Assembly: GCF_004664715.2 (NCBI RefSeq) | Contig: NC_051063.1 | Coordinates: forward strand, 140,065,843 to 140,129,842 | DNA from: Peromyscus leucopus | Taxonomy: Eukaryota; Chordata; Mammalia; Rodentia; Cricetidae | Length of the DNA stretch: 64,000 bases | Reading direction: 5' to 3' | In this document: positions 48,651 to 59,333 of the stretch, in pieces | Position numbering within the stretch: position 1 is the stretch's first letter | Layout of the letters: each line of letters begins with the position of its first letter | Translations under genes and position numbers: made by a program | The notes under the pieces: model-generated | What the model saw: the letters and a program-made list of their open reading frames with translations, nothing else | Database searches by the model: none | What the model was told of the DNA's origin: nothing

Positions 48651-48960
48651 CATGGCCTAGGGAGATCTCAGTGGAAATGCTTACTGTACAAGTGCGAAGA
48701 TCTGAGCTAGGATTCCCAGTATACATGCAAGAGCTGTGTATAGTGGCATGCTTCTGTAATCCCTGTGCTGGACAGTGGGTAGAGGACACAGACAGGTGCA
48801 TCCTAGGGACTTGTTGATCAGCCAATACAGTTTAAACTGATCTTTAGGCCATTGAGAGATCCTGTCGATGGATGAAGACATCCAGCATCAACCTCTGGCC
48901 CATACAAATGCATGTACTGGAAAGCACACCTGTGCACATACACATACACTCAACACATGC
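48651..48960 (+). mobile_element. tRNA-derived SINE (B2/B3 group) nested in L1
   Basis: 'gagatctcagtggaaatgct' resembles the A/B-box start of B2-type SINEs, and 'gtggcatgcttctgtaatcc' is the body. It ends in CA-rich sequence. L1 sequence resumes on the far side, so the SINE is the younger insertion. Confidence 0.7.
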
Positions 48961-48971
48961 ATGCAGTCAAC

Positions 48972-49001
48972 ACACACACACACACACACACACTCACACA
49001 C
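48972..49001. repeat. (CA)n microsatellite
   Basis: Short CA repeats at the tail of the nested SINE. Confidence 0.85.
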
Positions 49002-49390
49002 AAACATGCATCCATGCAAAGAACTGTACCCACAGATAGTAGTAATGGTTTTTTTTTTTTAAATAATAGCCAGTATCTATAAAACTCCCCAAATGTTCAT
49101 TAACTGGTGAACAGATAAATATATTGAAACAATAAAACAGAATACTTTTTATTGTAAGAAGGAATAATTACTTAATACAATAGTATGGATGACTCTCCAA
49201 CACTTACTGTATTGTAGTAAGTAAAAGAATGTGTACATAAGAGAATGCATTGAACTCTTCCCTCATGTGACATTCCAGCAGAGGTAAAATGTCTGTGACA
49301 GAAAACACAACAGGGGTTTTTCAAGTCAGGGAGTGGAATGGGAGGTTGACTTCAGAGGGCTCCAGTATAAAAAGAAAAGAGAAAAGTGAT

Positions 49391-51239
49391 CCCAGGTGCA
49401 ACATTTGAATATGAGAAGAAAGTTAAGGGTATCGAAATATACAGTTACTATTAATAGGCTTTGCCTATATAAGATAATACTTTTGAGGCATGAGAAAGGA
49501 GAACATTCAATAACAATGACCGGGAAGCAGGTAAGAATTTTTGCATGTCTGCACCAGGAGGCCCATAGAAGGTTCACAGTAGTACACATAGTAATAGAAG
49601 TTGACCTCTACTTTGATGAAGAAGATCACAGTAGCGTGGGTGGTGTGTACAATCACATGATGGTATGTTAGAGCAGGAGTTACAGAGCAGACAACAAGTT
49701 TTAACTCTGTCAAAGTATTTTTGAGTTAACAACAACAATCCAGAAATAGAACACCTCGGTTTTTTTTTTTTTAAAGTAAACATGTAAAATGAAAGTCCAT
49801 GTGTCTAAAAAATATTGTGAAATTAAACTGAAAGTAAAATTTAGGATATGGTTACATTTGACAAGGAAGGAATAGGTGGTATTTCTGTGTATGTGTAAGT
49901 ACGTCAGGTACAATTTAATTATTTCCTCAAACCGAGAGGTTGGTACACAGATGATAAAAATTTTTAGGATCCATTTGTCTCTTACGTGCATATATTCTAC
50001 TAGGTCGCTTTCTAGTTCATCATTTTATTAACTACATACCTGGGGCTCTTGTTTGTAGTTGCTAGGGTCTCCCTCCCATCAGCCCATAGGATATTTTGGT
50101 GAGGGGATGATAGAGCACAAGCCTCTAGTGGCGGCCGCAGGGTAGGGTGACAGGGGCAGGGGCAGAGATGTGCAGTAGTGTTAACAGGACTCTCCCAGCT
50201 TTATTACTATTCCGGAATATGCCTCCTGCCATAGCAAATGATTAGCTTTAATTCTACAGTGGCACAAACATCCATAAAAGGGGAGTGATTCCATGGAGCT
50301 CAGAACATTCCCAGGTCAAAAATCACTACCTGGGGTTTCCTGAAATACTCGCATCTGTTCAGTAGAGATTTTGCAAGACCCTAACTGCTTAGGAGCTCTC
50401 CATAGAAACAATCAATAGGATAACTAGGGCATATACAGGAACTGTCCCACTACCCTTGCTGGCTGTAGTACGACAACCAGGAAAGCAAAGGATGTAATTT
50501 GGTCCAGATTTGAGTCAGAAGAGCCATGGACAGTAGGTCAGTGCTGAGCTTCATAGGCCAGAGAATCAGCATTGCCAGGTCCAAGGGCAAGAGAAGAAGA
50601 TGAGTATTCTAGTTCAGAGCCAGTTCCCATCCCTGCCCCTTTGGTCCCCTGGATCCTTGGTGAGGACTATTATCTTTACTCATCCATCAAATCCAATTCT
50701 AGTTCCCTCACAACCATACCCAGAAGTAATGTTTTCCTATGGGGTGTCCCTTAGCTGAGTGATGTGGACACGTGAAATTAATCACCACACTACCCTCAAG
50801 AAGTAACTAATCCAGCCCATCCCTTTGTTATTTATTTCTCTGGCATATTATTATAATTTCTGTTAAAACCTCAATAAAATTTAAAACACAAAAGGAGTAC
50901 ATGTTTTTAACACACTGCTGAGCACTAGGACCAGACTCATTTCCTGAGGGGTAGGACTCTCCTCCACTACATAAGGTAGCCATTTTCCTTTACAAGTTCT
51001 TTTAAATCCCTTTACTAATCAAGATACTGTGTTTTGCTTTCTTATTGCCTTGCCCAGTATTTCTAATAGTCTTTTATAGGCACTGAAAGACACATTGAGC
51101 TATGCATTTCATTTCTTTTGCATCAAATTAACTTTTTACTTTGCCCAAGCAATCCCCTTAGTATTAAGTTAATTGAGGTCTTTGAGTTATTCTCTGTAAT
51201 GTCTGTCAGCAGAAGGATCCCAAGTTTGAGGTCAGCCTG
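49391..51239. other. No recognised gene
   Basis: AT-rich with no coherent coding region. A GC-rich point near 50130 contains a natural NotI site. I looked here for a 5' LTR or retroviral genes belonging to the element on the right and found none. Confidence 0.45.
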
Positions 51240-51587
51240 GGAGGCTTGTTAAGAAGAAGCTGTGGCCAGGGCAGAGCCACAAACAGTGGCCATGGGATTA
51301 TGGAGGCAGCGGCTGCTGCTCCAAGTTGCTGGCTTCTTCTCATGGTGTTGGTGACTGCGGTGATGCTGCTACCTGGGATGAAGGGTTTATTACTGCTTGT
51401 TCAGAGAAGAATTGCCAGGACCATTGTGTTACAAGAAAGCATCGGCAAAGGTCAGTTTGGAAAAGTTTGGCAAGACAAATGGTGGGGAGAAATTGCTGTG
51501 AAGATTTTCTCTTCTAGGAAAGAATGTTCATGGTTCCGAGAGACAGACATTTATCAGACTGATTGCTCCAAACCACAGAAGAGGCAC

Positions 51588-51628
<41 letters not shown>
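51240..51628 (+). pseudogene. Tgfbr1 (retrocopy): TGFBR1 retrocopy lacking exons 2-3
   Basis: TGFBR1 is the type I TGF-beta receptor, a membrane serine/threonine kinase. The ATG is at 51300, after about 60 bases resembling the 5' UTR. Residues 1-28 match its signal peptide (MEAAAAAP...LLPG). Residue 29 joins straight to the end of the GS region and start of the kinase: '[18 protein letters not shown]', a glycine loop GKGQFGKV, and the catalytic lysine in IAVKIFSS. The ligand-binding domain, membrane segment and most of the GS domain are missing. The join, within codon 29 (51384-51386), falls where I recall exon 1 and exon 4 ending and beginning, both phase 1. Parent similarity stops at 'DIYQT' (about 51560); 28 unassigned bases and 40 A (51589-51628) follow. 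The frame is open for 114 codons and lacks one codon in the lysine loop. With most of the kinase missing it cannot act as a kinase. Confidence 0.92.
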
Positions 51629-51631
<3 letters not shown>

Positions 51632-52477
51632 TAGGGAACCATGACCATGCCTAACAGCGACTTTGAAATCTTCAAAAAGATGACAGGATCTCACAATGAT
51701 GATTCCACATGGGCTATGGTAAAGCCATTAAGCTGATTAACGCCACTGAAAGTTCGGCTTTGGACTACAAACTATTCAGGACAATTTTGAGATGGCTAGC
51801 TGAGATGATCCAGCCTGACAGACTACTCGAACAAGGACTTGTGACAAGCCCTGCACTTTCCCATTATGCAGGGACTGGACAAATGATACAGGACTTGACA
51901 ATTAACCCCCAAATTTTCTTTCCAGAATCCCCTAAAGATGTCTTCGCCTCCAGAAAGCAGGAAGTAATTTTAATGCCCACCTTGCCAAGAGGTGGGGTGG
52001 GTGGTTTTTGGTCGTTCAATGGTTTATGGATAATGGTTATTGTTTACCTTGGTTGGTTACAAGTTGTTAATTGTTAATAGTCAAAAAAAAGAAAGCTAAA
52101 CAAAGGAGATTAGATACAGAGTTCTTGTTTAAAAAAGAAAAAGAAAAAGAAGATATAGAAAAGGGTAGAACATTGAATCTACTCTGAAAAATGGGAAGAT
52201 AAGATAATAGGTAGATTTTTGGATTTACTGGGGGGGGGAAGAGAATATAGATATGATAAGATAAAAAGGGAGATTATAAAATCTACTTTTAAAAAGGAAC
52301 TACTTGTTTTAAATAGGATAAGTAACGAAAATTTTTATCTGAATTTGTCAAATGATAATGTACTGGACATTGTTAATGCATATAATGGAGTTTTTTTGTC
52401 TGAATCAGTCAAATGATAATGGACTAGACATTGTTAATGTAATTATTGACTGTAACCTTCTTTAATTATTTTTAGAA
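51629..52477 (+). mobile_element. 3' internal remnant of a mys-like ERV
   Basis: Directly abuts the 40-A tail of the TGFBR1 retrocopy. A 122-codon frame (51709-52077) ends in a hydrophobic stretch (FWSFNGLWIMVIVYLGWLQ), possibly a membrane anchor, but I cannot assign it to a known gene. After it the DNA is A-rich and non-coding. A 'gtcaaatgataatg' phrase occurs twice (near 52347 and 52409), each followed by 'gacattgttaatg'. The tie to the LTR comes from the polypurine tract that follows. Confidence 0.7.
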
Positions 52478-52489
52478 CAAAAGGGGAAA
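52478..52489 (+). promoter_or_regulatory. Polypurine tract
   Basis: 'caaaaggggaaa' immediately before the TG of the LTR, the standard plus-strand primer position in retroviruses. Confidence 0.85.
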
Positions 52490-52974
52490 TGTGGCAATAT
52501 ATTGTGTCTTCCAAAATATTGTGCACCCTAATAAACTTATCTGGGGTCACAGAACAGAACAACCACTAGATATAGAGGCCAGAAAATGGTGGAACACACA
52601 CCTTTAATCCTAGCATTCTGGAGGCAGAGATCCATCCGGATCACTGTGAATTCAAAGCCACACTGGAAACAGCCAGGGATGGTGACACATGCCTTTAATC
52701 CCAGGAAGTGATGGCAGGAAGCAGAAAGGTATATAAGGTGTGAGGACCAGGAACTAGAGCCTAGTCAAGCTTTTAGGCTTTTAAGCAGCAGTTTAGCTGT
52801 GATCCATTCAGATGAGGACTCAGAGGCTTCCAGTTTGAGGAAACAGGACCAGCTGAGGAATTGGCGAGGTGAGGTCAGCTGTGGCTTGTTCTGTCTCTGA
52901 TCTTTCAGTGTTCACCCCAATACCTGTCCCTGGGTTTGTTTTTATTAATAAGAACTTTTAAGATTCGTGCTACA
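52490..52974 (+). mobile_element. 3' LTR of the mys-like ERV
   Basis: 485 bp from 'tgtggcaatat' to 'gtgctaca'. It has 'aataaacttatctgggg' near its start, two B1-like segments (about 52582-52664 and 52667-52729), a TATA box 'tatataagg' at 52730-52738, and 'attaataagaac' near the end. The layout parallels the LTR at 40896, though the two are too different to be one insertion. No 5' partner LTR is in the window. Confidence 0.85.
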
Positions 52975-53637
52975 TCTGTCCAGTAGATAATTACCCTCAT
53001 ATGTTTTGTTTTTATTTAATTCTATAATTGAACCCGTTATTACTTATTGCATAATTAAGGCAAACAATCAATGTTTAGCATACTATATGTCAGTATTACA
53101 GAATCTCTTTCTGTTTTCCTTCCTTTGCTGTGTTATACATTTCCTGCAATTGCAGTTCATAGTTTTCCACCTCCCACCCCTTAGAAATTTCAGGTTTCAT
53201 ATGGTTTGTGGACTCAACCATACCCCGGTCATAAGGAAGCCAATTTCCTAATACAGAAGCTTCCCAGACACCAGATGGAGTGCCTGCCTTCCCCCTTGTG
53301 AAATGATGGTAGTCTCTAACCTGTCCAGTCTCAAACAATTGTGCCCTGGGAACAGGCGGTCCTTTCCCATTCACAGCCACTGAACTGTGGGAAAACAGTT
53401 AAGAACACACTGACCACAACTAAGGTGTGCCACAGCAGTCCCACAGAGTCACCTTTGACCCGGTTCTTTGGTCTTCTCGACCATATTTGGTGAAATTGCC
53501 ATGCCCTTAGATCCTCTGGGGGTGAGGGTACATGTCTTCTATTGACCCCACTGCTTTTACCTTCAGAGATATGCAAAGCAAGGGTGCATCGAGGCTGTTC
53601 CTTACTCTAGTCAGAGTGGTTACTAGCAAGAAAATAG
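52975..53637. other. Unassigned sequence
   Basis: Two overlapping minus-strand open frames (53096-53380 and 53331-53576). The right one has a hydrophobic run (LVVVSVFLTVFPQF). Weakly suggestive of decayed retroviral or membrane-protein sequence, but no family was recognised. Confidence 0.25.
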
Positions 53638-53847
53638 AGGCTGGAGTGACAGCAGTAGTTAGCAAATATTGCTCTTCTAGAGGACTTGAGTTCTGTTCCC
53701 ACTACTCACATTGAGCAATTCACAACCACCTATATATAACTCCAGCTCTACAGAGCCTTCCTGTGGGCCTCCACAGGCAATGCCCCACAAGTGGCGTACA
53801 TATAGATTTACCTACACACAAATAGAAATAAAAATAAGTCTATCTGG
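53638..53847 (+). mobile_element. B3 SINE
   Basis: Forward B3 order: 'ggctggagtgacagcagtag', 'ggacttgagttctgttccca', 'aattcacaaccacctatata', 'gtggcgtacatatag', ending near 'aaataaaaataag'. Confidence 0.85.
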
Positions 53848-53923
53848 GTCACTTGGTGTAGGTGGTAATTATGGGATGCTTTCAAATATCAACAGATGTT
53901 AGATGGTGAGTATGGGTGAGTAT

Positions 53924-54299
53924 TGTCTTAGTTAGTGTTCTATTGCTATGAAGAGACACCATGACCAAAGTAAATCTTATAAAGGAAAGCACTTAATTGA
54001 GGCTTGGTTACAATTTCAGAGGTTTATTCCATTACCATCATGGTAGGGAGCATGGCGGCACACAGGAAGACGTGGTACTGGAGAAGTAGCTGGGAGTTCT
54101 ACATCTGGATCCACAGGCAGCAGGAAGAGAGAGACTCTGGGCCTGACTTAGGCTTTTGAAACCTGGAAGCCCATCTCCAGTAACACACTTCCTCTAACAA
54201 TTCCACACCTCCTAGTCCTTCTCAAGTAGTGCCACTCTCTGCCGACGAAGCATTCAAACATGTTAGCCTATGAGGGTCATTCTTATTCAAATCACCACA
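53924..54299 (-). mobile_element. MaLR solo LTR, near complete
   Basis: On the minus strand it runs from 'tgtggtgatttgaat' to 'aactaagaca', 376 bp. It includes the typical 'ggtcatggtgtctcttcata' end. The 5-bp flanks 'agtat' and 'agtgt' differ at one position, a good target-site duplication for this class. Confidence 0.8.
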
Positions 54300-54314
54300 A
54301 GTGTATTTGTTATT

Positions 54315-54742
54315 TGTATGTTGGTGTACTAAAATACCTTGACAAAAAAGCAAGTTAGGAAAGAATGGGTTTATTTTGGTGTTCAATTCCAGAGGGATAC
54401 AGTCTGTCATGGTGGGGAAAGTGTGGCAGCAGTTGGAGCATGAAGCCCCCTTGGCAATCAGGAATCAGCATGATCACATTCCATATGTGTATAGGAAGGA
54501 GAAGAAGGAGGAAGATGGGGAGGGGAAGGGGAGGATAGGGGAAAGGGGGAGAGGAGGAGGAGGGAAGGGAAGGGGAGGGGGAGGAAATCTCAGATCCTGC
54601 CTGCCCCCCCACCAGTGACATGTTTCTTTCAGCAAGGCTCCATGCTCTAAAGGTTCTGCAGAGTTCTCAAACTGTGCCACCAACTAAAGACCAAGTGTTC
54701 AATCCCAGGAGACTGTGGGGGACATTTCTTACTCAAACCACA
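54315..54742 (-). mobile_element. MaLR LTR relic with purine insert
   Basis: A second MaLR of the same type beside the first ('aagaatgggtttattttggt', 'cagtctgtcatggtgggg', ending 'ttactcaaaccaca'). It is expanded in the middle by the purine tract at 54493-54588. Confidence 0.65.
54493..54588. repeat. Polypurine tract (GGA/GGGA-rich)
   Basis: About 96 bases, almost all A/G, with many runs of three or more G. Able in principle to form quadruplex or triplex structures. Confidence 0.9.
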
Positions 54743-56375
54743 AAAGTGAGTGACATCCAGCAGAGGGTTTGGTGTCATCGGCATGTGAGCTGAGGAAGAC
54801 AGATGGTAACAGGTCCTGGGTTTCCAGTTTGAGCCTTTTGGTAGCCAAAGAAAGCAAAATTCACCACTAGGTCATGTGTGCACCTAGGAAAAGCCAAGCG
54901 CAGAGCGTGACCGCACAACAAATGCCAGCCTCTCTTTTCCCCTGTGGAGGGATAGACTCTACATTTACTATTGTGAGGAAATCAAAAGGAAGTCACATGG
55001 AGTTCTGAAACGCTCAGGTTTCCTACTGAGGTCTGGATGACAGCGTCCCAGCTGCCTTTGTCAGTGAAGCGGAATGGCTCTACTGAGCGTCTTCGCAGAG
55101 TGCCCTCATAGACTGAATGACCATTGCATCAGCACAGGGACACTTGTGGGGACATGGGAAGAGACAGATACAGCACCAGCAGACGCCCTTTATTGAAACT
55201 TGGCTTTGGTTTTGCCCAGTGTGGCTCCGTTTCCCCCTTGTCGTTCATCCGCTGCTCACGGGTCCCATATGGATGCTCCTTAGCTACTGCTGAGGGGTTC
55301 GCCTTTTCAACTAGGAGGTGGAGTGCAGCGTCTAGCTCTTTTGGCAGTCCTCCCCTCCTGCATACCACTCTCGGATGGCAGGAAGCCTCCCCTGCACGGC
55401 TAAGCCTCGTGCCTTCACGCAGAGACCAGCTCTCTGGGTCTCCTTTGGCATAGTCCAGACTCTGTTGGTGATGTCAAGTGTTACCTTGAGCCTTATTAGC
55501 CCAGTCTCCTGGCAACCAAAGAGGTGCAATTGCCCTTAGGTCTCTTGGACCGTGGCTCCTCCTCAGCTGAGAGCTCACAAGGCTGCCTGCTCAGCTCGGG
55601 GGACAGTTCCTACCTCTGACCAGAGGCTGGGTTACATCAGCAGGTGCCCCTTGGCTCTGCTTCTACCTTGAAAAGGAGGGAAACTCAATCACAGTGCAGG
55701 AGGACAGGAGGCTTTTAGTCAAAGTGCCAGTCACCGGGGGCCGCTGATAGCATCACCCACGAGGTCTGGTTACAGCTCTCTGCCCCTCTGGAGCGCGAAG
55801 GGGGAACCAGCAGTGGAGACCTGAGAAGGGGACTGAGGGCAGGCCTGAAGGCACTCACTGGCAGGGATCCCTGGGAGGAAGGGTGGAGGTGGGGGCGGAG
55901 AGAGGGAGCAATGAAGCGGCAGCCTGACACCAGCACAAGTTCTTGCTCTCTAGATGCAAAGCATCCAAGAGTTTTGCCTCAAAACATTCCCTCCCCTAGT
56001 GGAGAGGAAGATCCCCCTTCTCATCCTGTGTTCAGGAGAAATATCTACCTGAGAAAAGATTACCATAAAATGCATAAAGAATAAGTTCTTTTCTCTCCCA
56101 GGACAAAAGACTTCCTTTTGGATGGTGCATGGTATGTGGCCCTTTTCATCTCTACCAATTGCTGCTACCGTGTGGCTTGTGGTTGCGAGGAGGGACAGAA
56201 ACTCTCTCCCCCAGCAGCATCCCAGCCTCTGGGAAGAGGGGGCATAAGGCCATCGAAGTCAATGCTAAGCTGCCGCCATGCATCCGAGGCTAGGGGCATT
56301 CTGTCTTACATCCAGCTCGTCATCTTATTTGGTTAGTGTTTTGTTTGTTACTGCATTGAGGTCAAGAAACTAAGC
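54743..56375. other. No recognised gene
   Basis: Moderately GC-rich unique-looking DNA. Open frames of up to 109 codons occur on both strands near 55124-55530, with no domain or splice structure. Confidence 0.4.
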
Positions 56376-56770
56376 CATGGGTGTGGTTATTTATTATTTT
56401 CTCCCCTTTATGTGTGTGCATGTATGTGAGTGCTTGTGTGTGTGTGTGAGTGATGCATACATATGCATGTGGGTATGCTTGCTTGTGTGTGCATGTGTGG
56501 AGGACAGAAGTCCATTTTTACATGCTCCTTCTACTATTACCTTATGTTTGGAAACAGGGTCTCTCATTAGCCTGGGGCTCACTGACTTGGCTAGACTGCC
56601 TCGCCAATGAGCTGCTCGGATCTGCTAGTCTCTACCCCTCTTTACCACTGGGGTAACGGGTCCCTGTTACCCTATCCCCATTTTTATGTGGGTTCTGGAG
56701 ATCTGGACTTGGATCCTCACACTTGTGCAGTAAGCACCTTGGCCGTGGAACCGTTTCCCCGCCCCCCACG
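56376..56770 (-). mobile_element. tRNA-derived rodent SINE relic
   Basis: GT-rich start (reversed CA tail), then 'gcatgtgtggaggacagaag', 'gaaacagggtctctcattag', and the reversed SINE head 'gttctggagatctggacttg' to 'gtaagcaccttgg'. Subfamily unclear. Confidence 0.55.
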
Positions 56771-56929
56771 ATCATTTTCTTACAGGAGCGCAGACAACAC
56801 GCCCTCATCAGTTGCATGAAGGCTCTTCGTGCATCAACTTAATTCTCTGATGATTGCTTCTGCTCCTTAAAGGGAAGTGCCTGCTTCTGGCCACAGTGTT
56901 ACTGTTACCAAGGAAGTAGGTCTGTTTCC

Positions 56930-57130
56930 CCCGCTAGAACATTTTCTTCAGGCTTAGTATTAATTAATCACTTTATAAGCATCATCTTATTGACTGTGCA
57001 ATAATCCTACTGCACAGTTCTTGTTTTGATTGCCCTCTTACGGATGAGGCGAATGAGGTTGAGTGAGGTTAGCACAAAGAAAACACAGCCAAGGCACAAG
57101 ATGACCTGAGTTCCCTGCCTCCCCGCCTCT
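56930..57130 (+). mobile_element. MIR SINE
   Basis: 'cactttataagcatcatctt' followed by 'cggatgaggcgaatgaggtt', and 'acacagccaaggcacaagat' in forward MIR order. A longer copy than the others here. Confidence 0.75.
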
Positions 57131-57339
57131 TGACCCCACTTTAAGGTGTCATTGAGCTGGCGTGTGCTAGCTGTCAGCACTCAAGATAACTCAAGTCCCT
57201 CTTTTCTTCACTCTCATCTTATCACAGAGGTTCTGCAGCCCCCCAGTGCTGGACCAAACAGTCTGAGCCGCTCTGTGCTCCAGGGCGCTTGGGTGGCCAG
57301 ACTGAGGGAGGCATCAGAAAAAGCATCCTCTAGAAACAG

Positions 57340-57690
57340 CGCCGTATCCAGTCACTCTCTGTTGCTATGAGAGTCAAAGCAACTTATGGAAAAACGAGTT
57401 TACTTTAGCTTACAGTTCCAGAGGGTTAGGCATCGCAGTGGGGGAGGCATGACAGCCTGAAATAGCCATGGCTGCCGGCACAGGGAACCGAGATCTCCTT
57501 AATCACAAAGCAGGAAGGGAAAACTGGAAGTGGGTGGGGCCAGGCAAAGAATGCTCCTCCCCTTCTCCATGTCATGTGGCATACTTCCAGCAAGGCTCTG
57601 CCTCATCATGACAAATAGCGACACCAATTGGTGACCAAGTGGCTCTATATCTGAGCAAACATTGCAAACATTCTCATGAAATCCGCTACA
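57340..57690 (-). mobile_element. MaLR LTR relic
   Basis: Reversed LTR end 'tctgttgctatgagagtcaa' with 'gagtttactttagcttacag' and 'ttccagagggttaggc'. It ends near the G-rich tract. Confidence 0.65.
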
Positions 57691-57692
57691 AG

Positions 57693-57767
57693 CGGGGGTG
57701 GGGGGGGTGGGGGGTTGGGGGAGGGTTGGGGGGGTGAGTGTGGGTGGGGGGGTGGAGGGGGGAGGTG
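57693..57767. repeat. G-run cluster
   Basis: About 75 bases with at least ten runs of three or more G separated by T or A. A strong quadruplex candidate on the plus strand. Confidence 0.9.
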
Positions 57768-58011
57768 TGCCAACAGCCAGAACTTGGGGCTGTTTGGCTT
57801 TGAAGGATCTTCCAGAGGGAAGGCTATCATGGCTGAAGCCACGGTAGAGCGATAGGGAATTGTACCTTGAAGATACTACTAGGTAGTCCGTGTACCGTCA
57901 GTTCAGGAGGGCACACTTGCCAGTGTTATAATTTTGACTTTAATAAGTGTTCTGTGGGGGTTAGGCAGGGAAGTGACCAGGTCACAATAGTTGTAAGAAA
58001 TAAATTCCCTA

Positions 58012-58318
58012 GGGGCTGGGGAGGTGGCTCAGTCTGTGAAGTTCTTGCCTCACAAACAGGAGGATCTGAGGGCTACCCCCAGAAGCCAGGTCAAAAAGCC
58101 AAGTGTGGTGATGTGTGCTGATGATCCCAACTCTGGGCTTTATCAACAGGAGCAAGAGGGAGGATCCTCGGGGCCAGCCAGGCTAACCAAATCAGTGTGT
58201 GTCCAAGCCAATGGGAGACACTGTTAAAATATAAAGCAGATATCAGTAGTCTGTGACACCTAAGGTTGACCTCTGACCTTCATATACACATGCATATATA
58301 TCTACACACACACACACC
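58012..58318 (+). mobile_element. B2/B3-group SINE
   Basis: Begins 'ggggctggggaggtggctca' (tRNA-derived head), with 'aagccaagtgtggtgatgtg' in the body and a (CA)n tail at about 58302-58317. Confidence 0.85.
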
Positions 58319-58645
58319 CCTCACGTTGTCTCCTTCTATAATAGGGCCACTCAGCCACAAGCCTGTGAGAAGTTCCTGTCTCTAGCCCCGATCTGTCTCC
58401 AGGTAAGCTTTTCTCCTTGGCCTTTGAATCAGCCTTTTCCTCCAAGGGTGGTGGAAGTTTCCTGGTAGCTCCTACACTTACAATGCTCTGCTGTGGAACA
58501 AGAGCCATCACAAACCAACAGGAGGCCGCCCCCTGCTTCTGGGTCTGTGGAACATTTTTAGGACTTGATATAATTTGGTGCTTCTCAACTGTATGCCACA
58601 TTTCTCTTTTTGCACGAGGCTTTTATTCCCCCGAACAGTTGTCCT

Positions 58646-59060
58646 ACTGTGTTTTCTGTCACTGTGATAAACATTATGACCAAAAGCCACTTGGGGAGAA
58701 AGGAGTTTGTTTGGCTTACATGCCCCAGGTCAAGGTTCATCACTGAGGGGGAAGTTAGGGCAGGAACTCTAGGCAGGAACCTGGAGGCAGGAGTTGAAGC
58801 AGAGGCCATGGAAGAATGCTGCTTACTGTCTTGCTTCTCAGGCTCACACCTGGCTACCTTCCCTAGACCTTGGAGGACCACTCGCCCAGGGGTAGAACTG
58901 CCTACAGTGGGCTGGGCCCTCTCACATCGATCATTGAGAAAATGCCCTACAGATGTGCTTCCAGGACACTGTAATGGAGGTACTTTCTCAAATGGGGTTT
59001 CCTCTTCCCAGATGACACCTAGTGTGTTATAAGTTGACAAAACAAAAGCTGACCAGCACA
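58646..59060 (-). mobile_element. MaLR-type LTR, near complete
   Basis: From 'tactgtgttttctgtcactg' through 'gaacctggaggcaggagttg' and 'gtgggctgggccctctcaca' to 'gctgaccagcaca', the reversed order of a common rodent LTR. Confidence 0.75.
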
Positions 59061-59139
59061 CCATTTAAAGTTCAGACACATGAAGAATTTTGGATGACAT
59101 CTTAATAGCATGCGTGGGAGTGGGCCATATAGTTCTCAT

Positions 59140-59333
59140 TGGACAGAGCATTAATCAGGTTGGCAAAGCGTTTGTAGCGAGGGTTATTCTGCATGCTGCA
59201 GGATGTTTAATGGCATCCCTGGCTCCTACCCAGTAGACACAGGTCTCAACATCTCAGCTATGACAAAGGAAGATACCTTTGGAGAGCGCCAAAGTCACCT
59301 GGAGAGAAAAGGCTCCTCTTGGGAACCACCGGC
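59140..59333 (+). mobile_element. MER20 DNA transposon relic
   Basis: 'gctgcaggatgtttaatggc' followed by 'atccctggctcctaccc' is characteristic of MER20 (hAT-Charlie), and the end 'gggaaccaccgg' fits its terminal repeat. Ancient and non-autonomous. Confidence 0.7.

Larger units (their letters stand above)
48183..49390 (+). mobile_element. L1 ORF2 3'-end relic, interrupted
   Basis: Forward L1 phrases: 'aagaaaatgaaaagtaggca', 'cagaatggacaaaattttgg' and 'tgaatgaaaagaaaccatca', then 'ttcattaactggtgaacaga' further right. It is split by a SINE at 48651-48960 and a CA tract. Many stops; no coding ability. Confidence 0.75.

Noticed and set aside
50131..50138. NotI site as a sign of vector contamination
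   Set aside because: The neighbouring sequence does not continue as a vector polylinker; an isolated 8-bp site is expected occasionally.
51300..51644. Functional truncated TGFBR1 kinase gene
   Set aside because: The kinase ends just after the lysine loop; the catalytic loop, DFG motif and C-lobe are absent, so kinase activity is not possible.
58610..59064. Overlapping 140- and 159-codon frames as genes
   Set aside because: They lie within a MaLR-type LTR on both strands and have no protein similarity.
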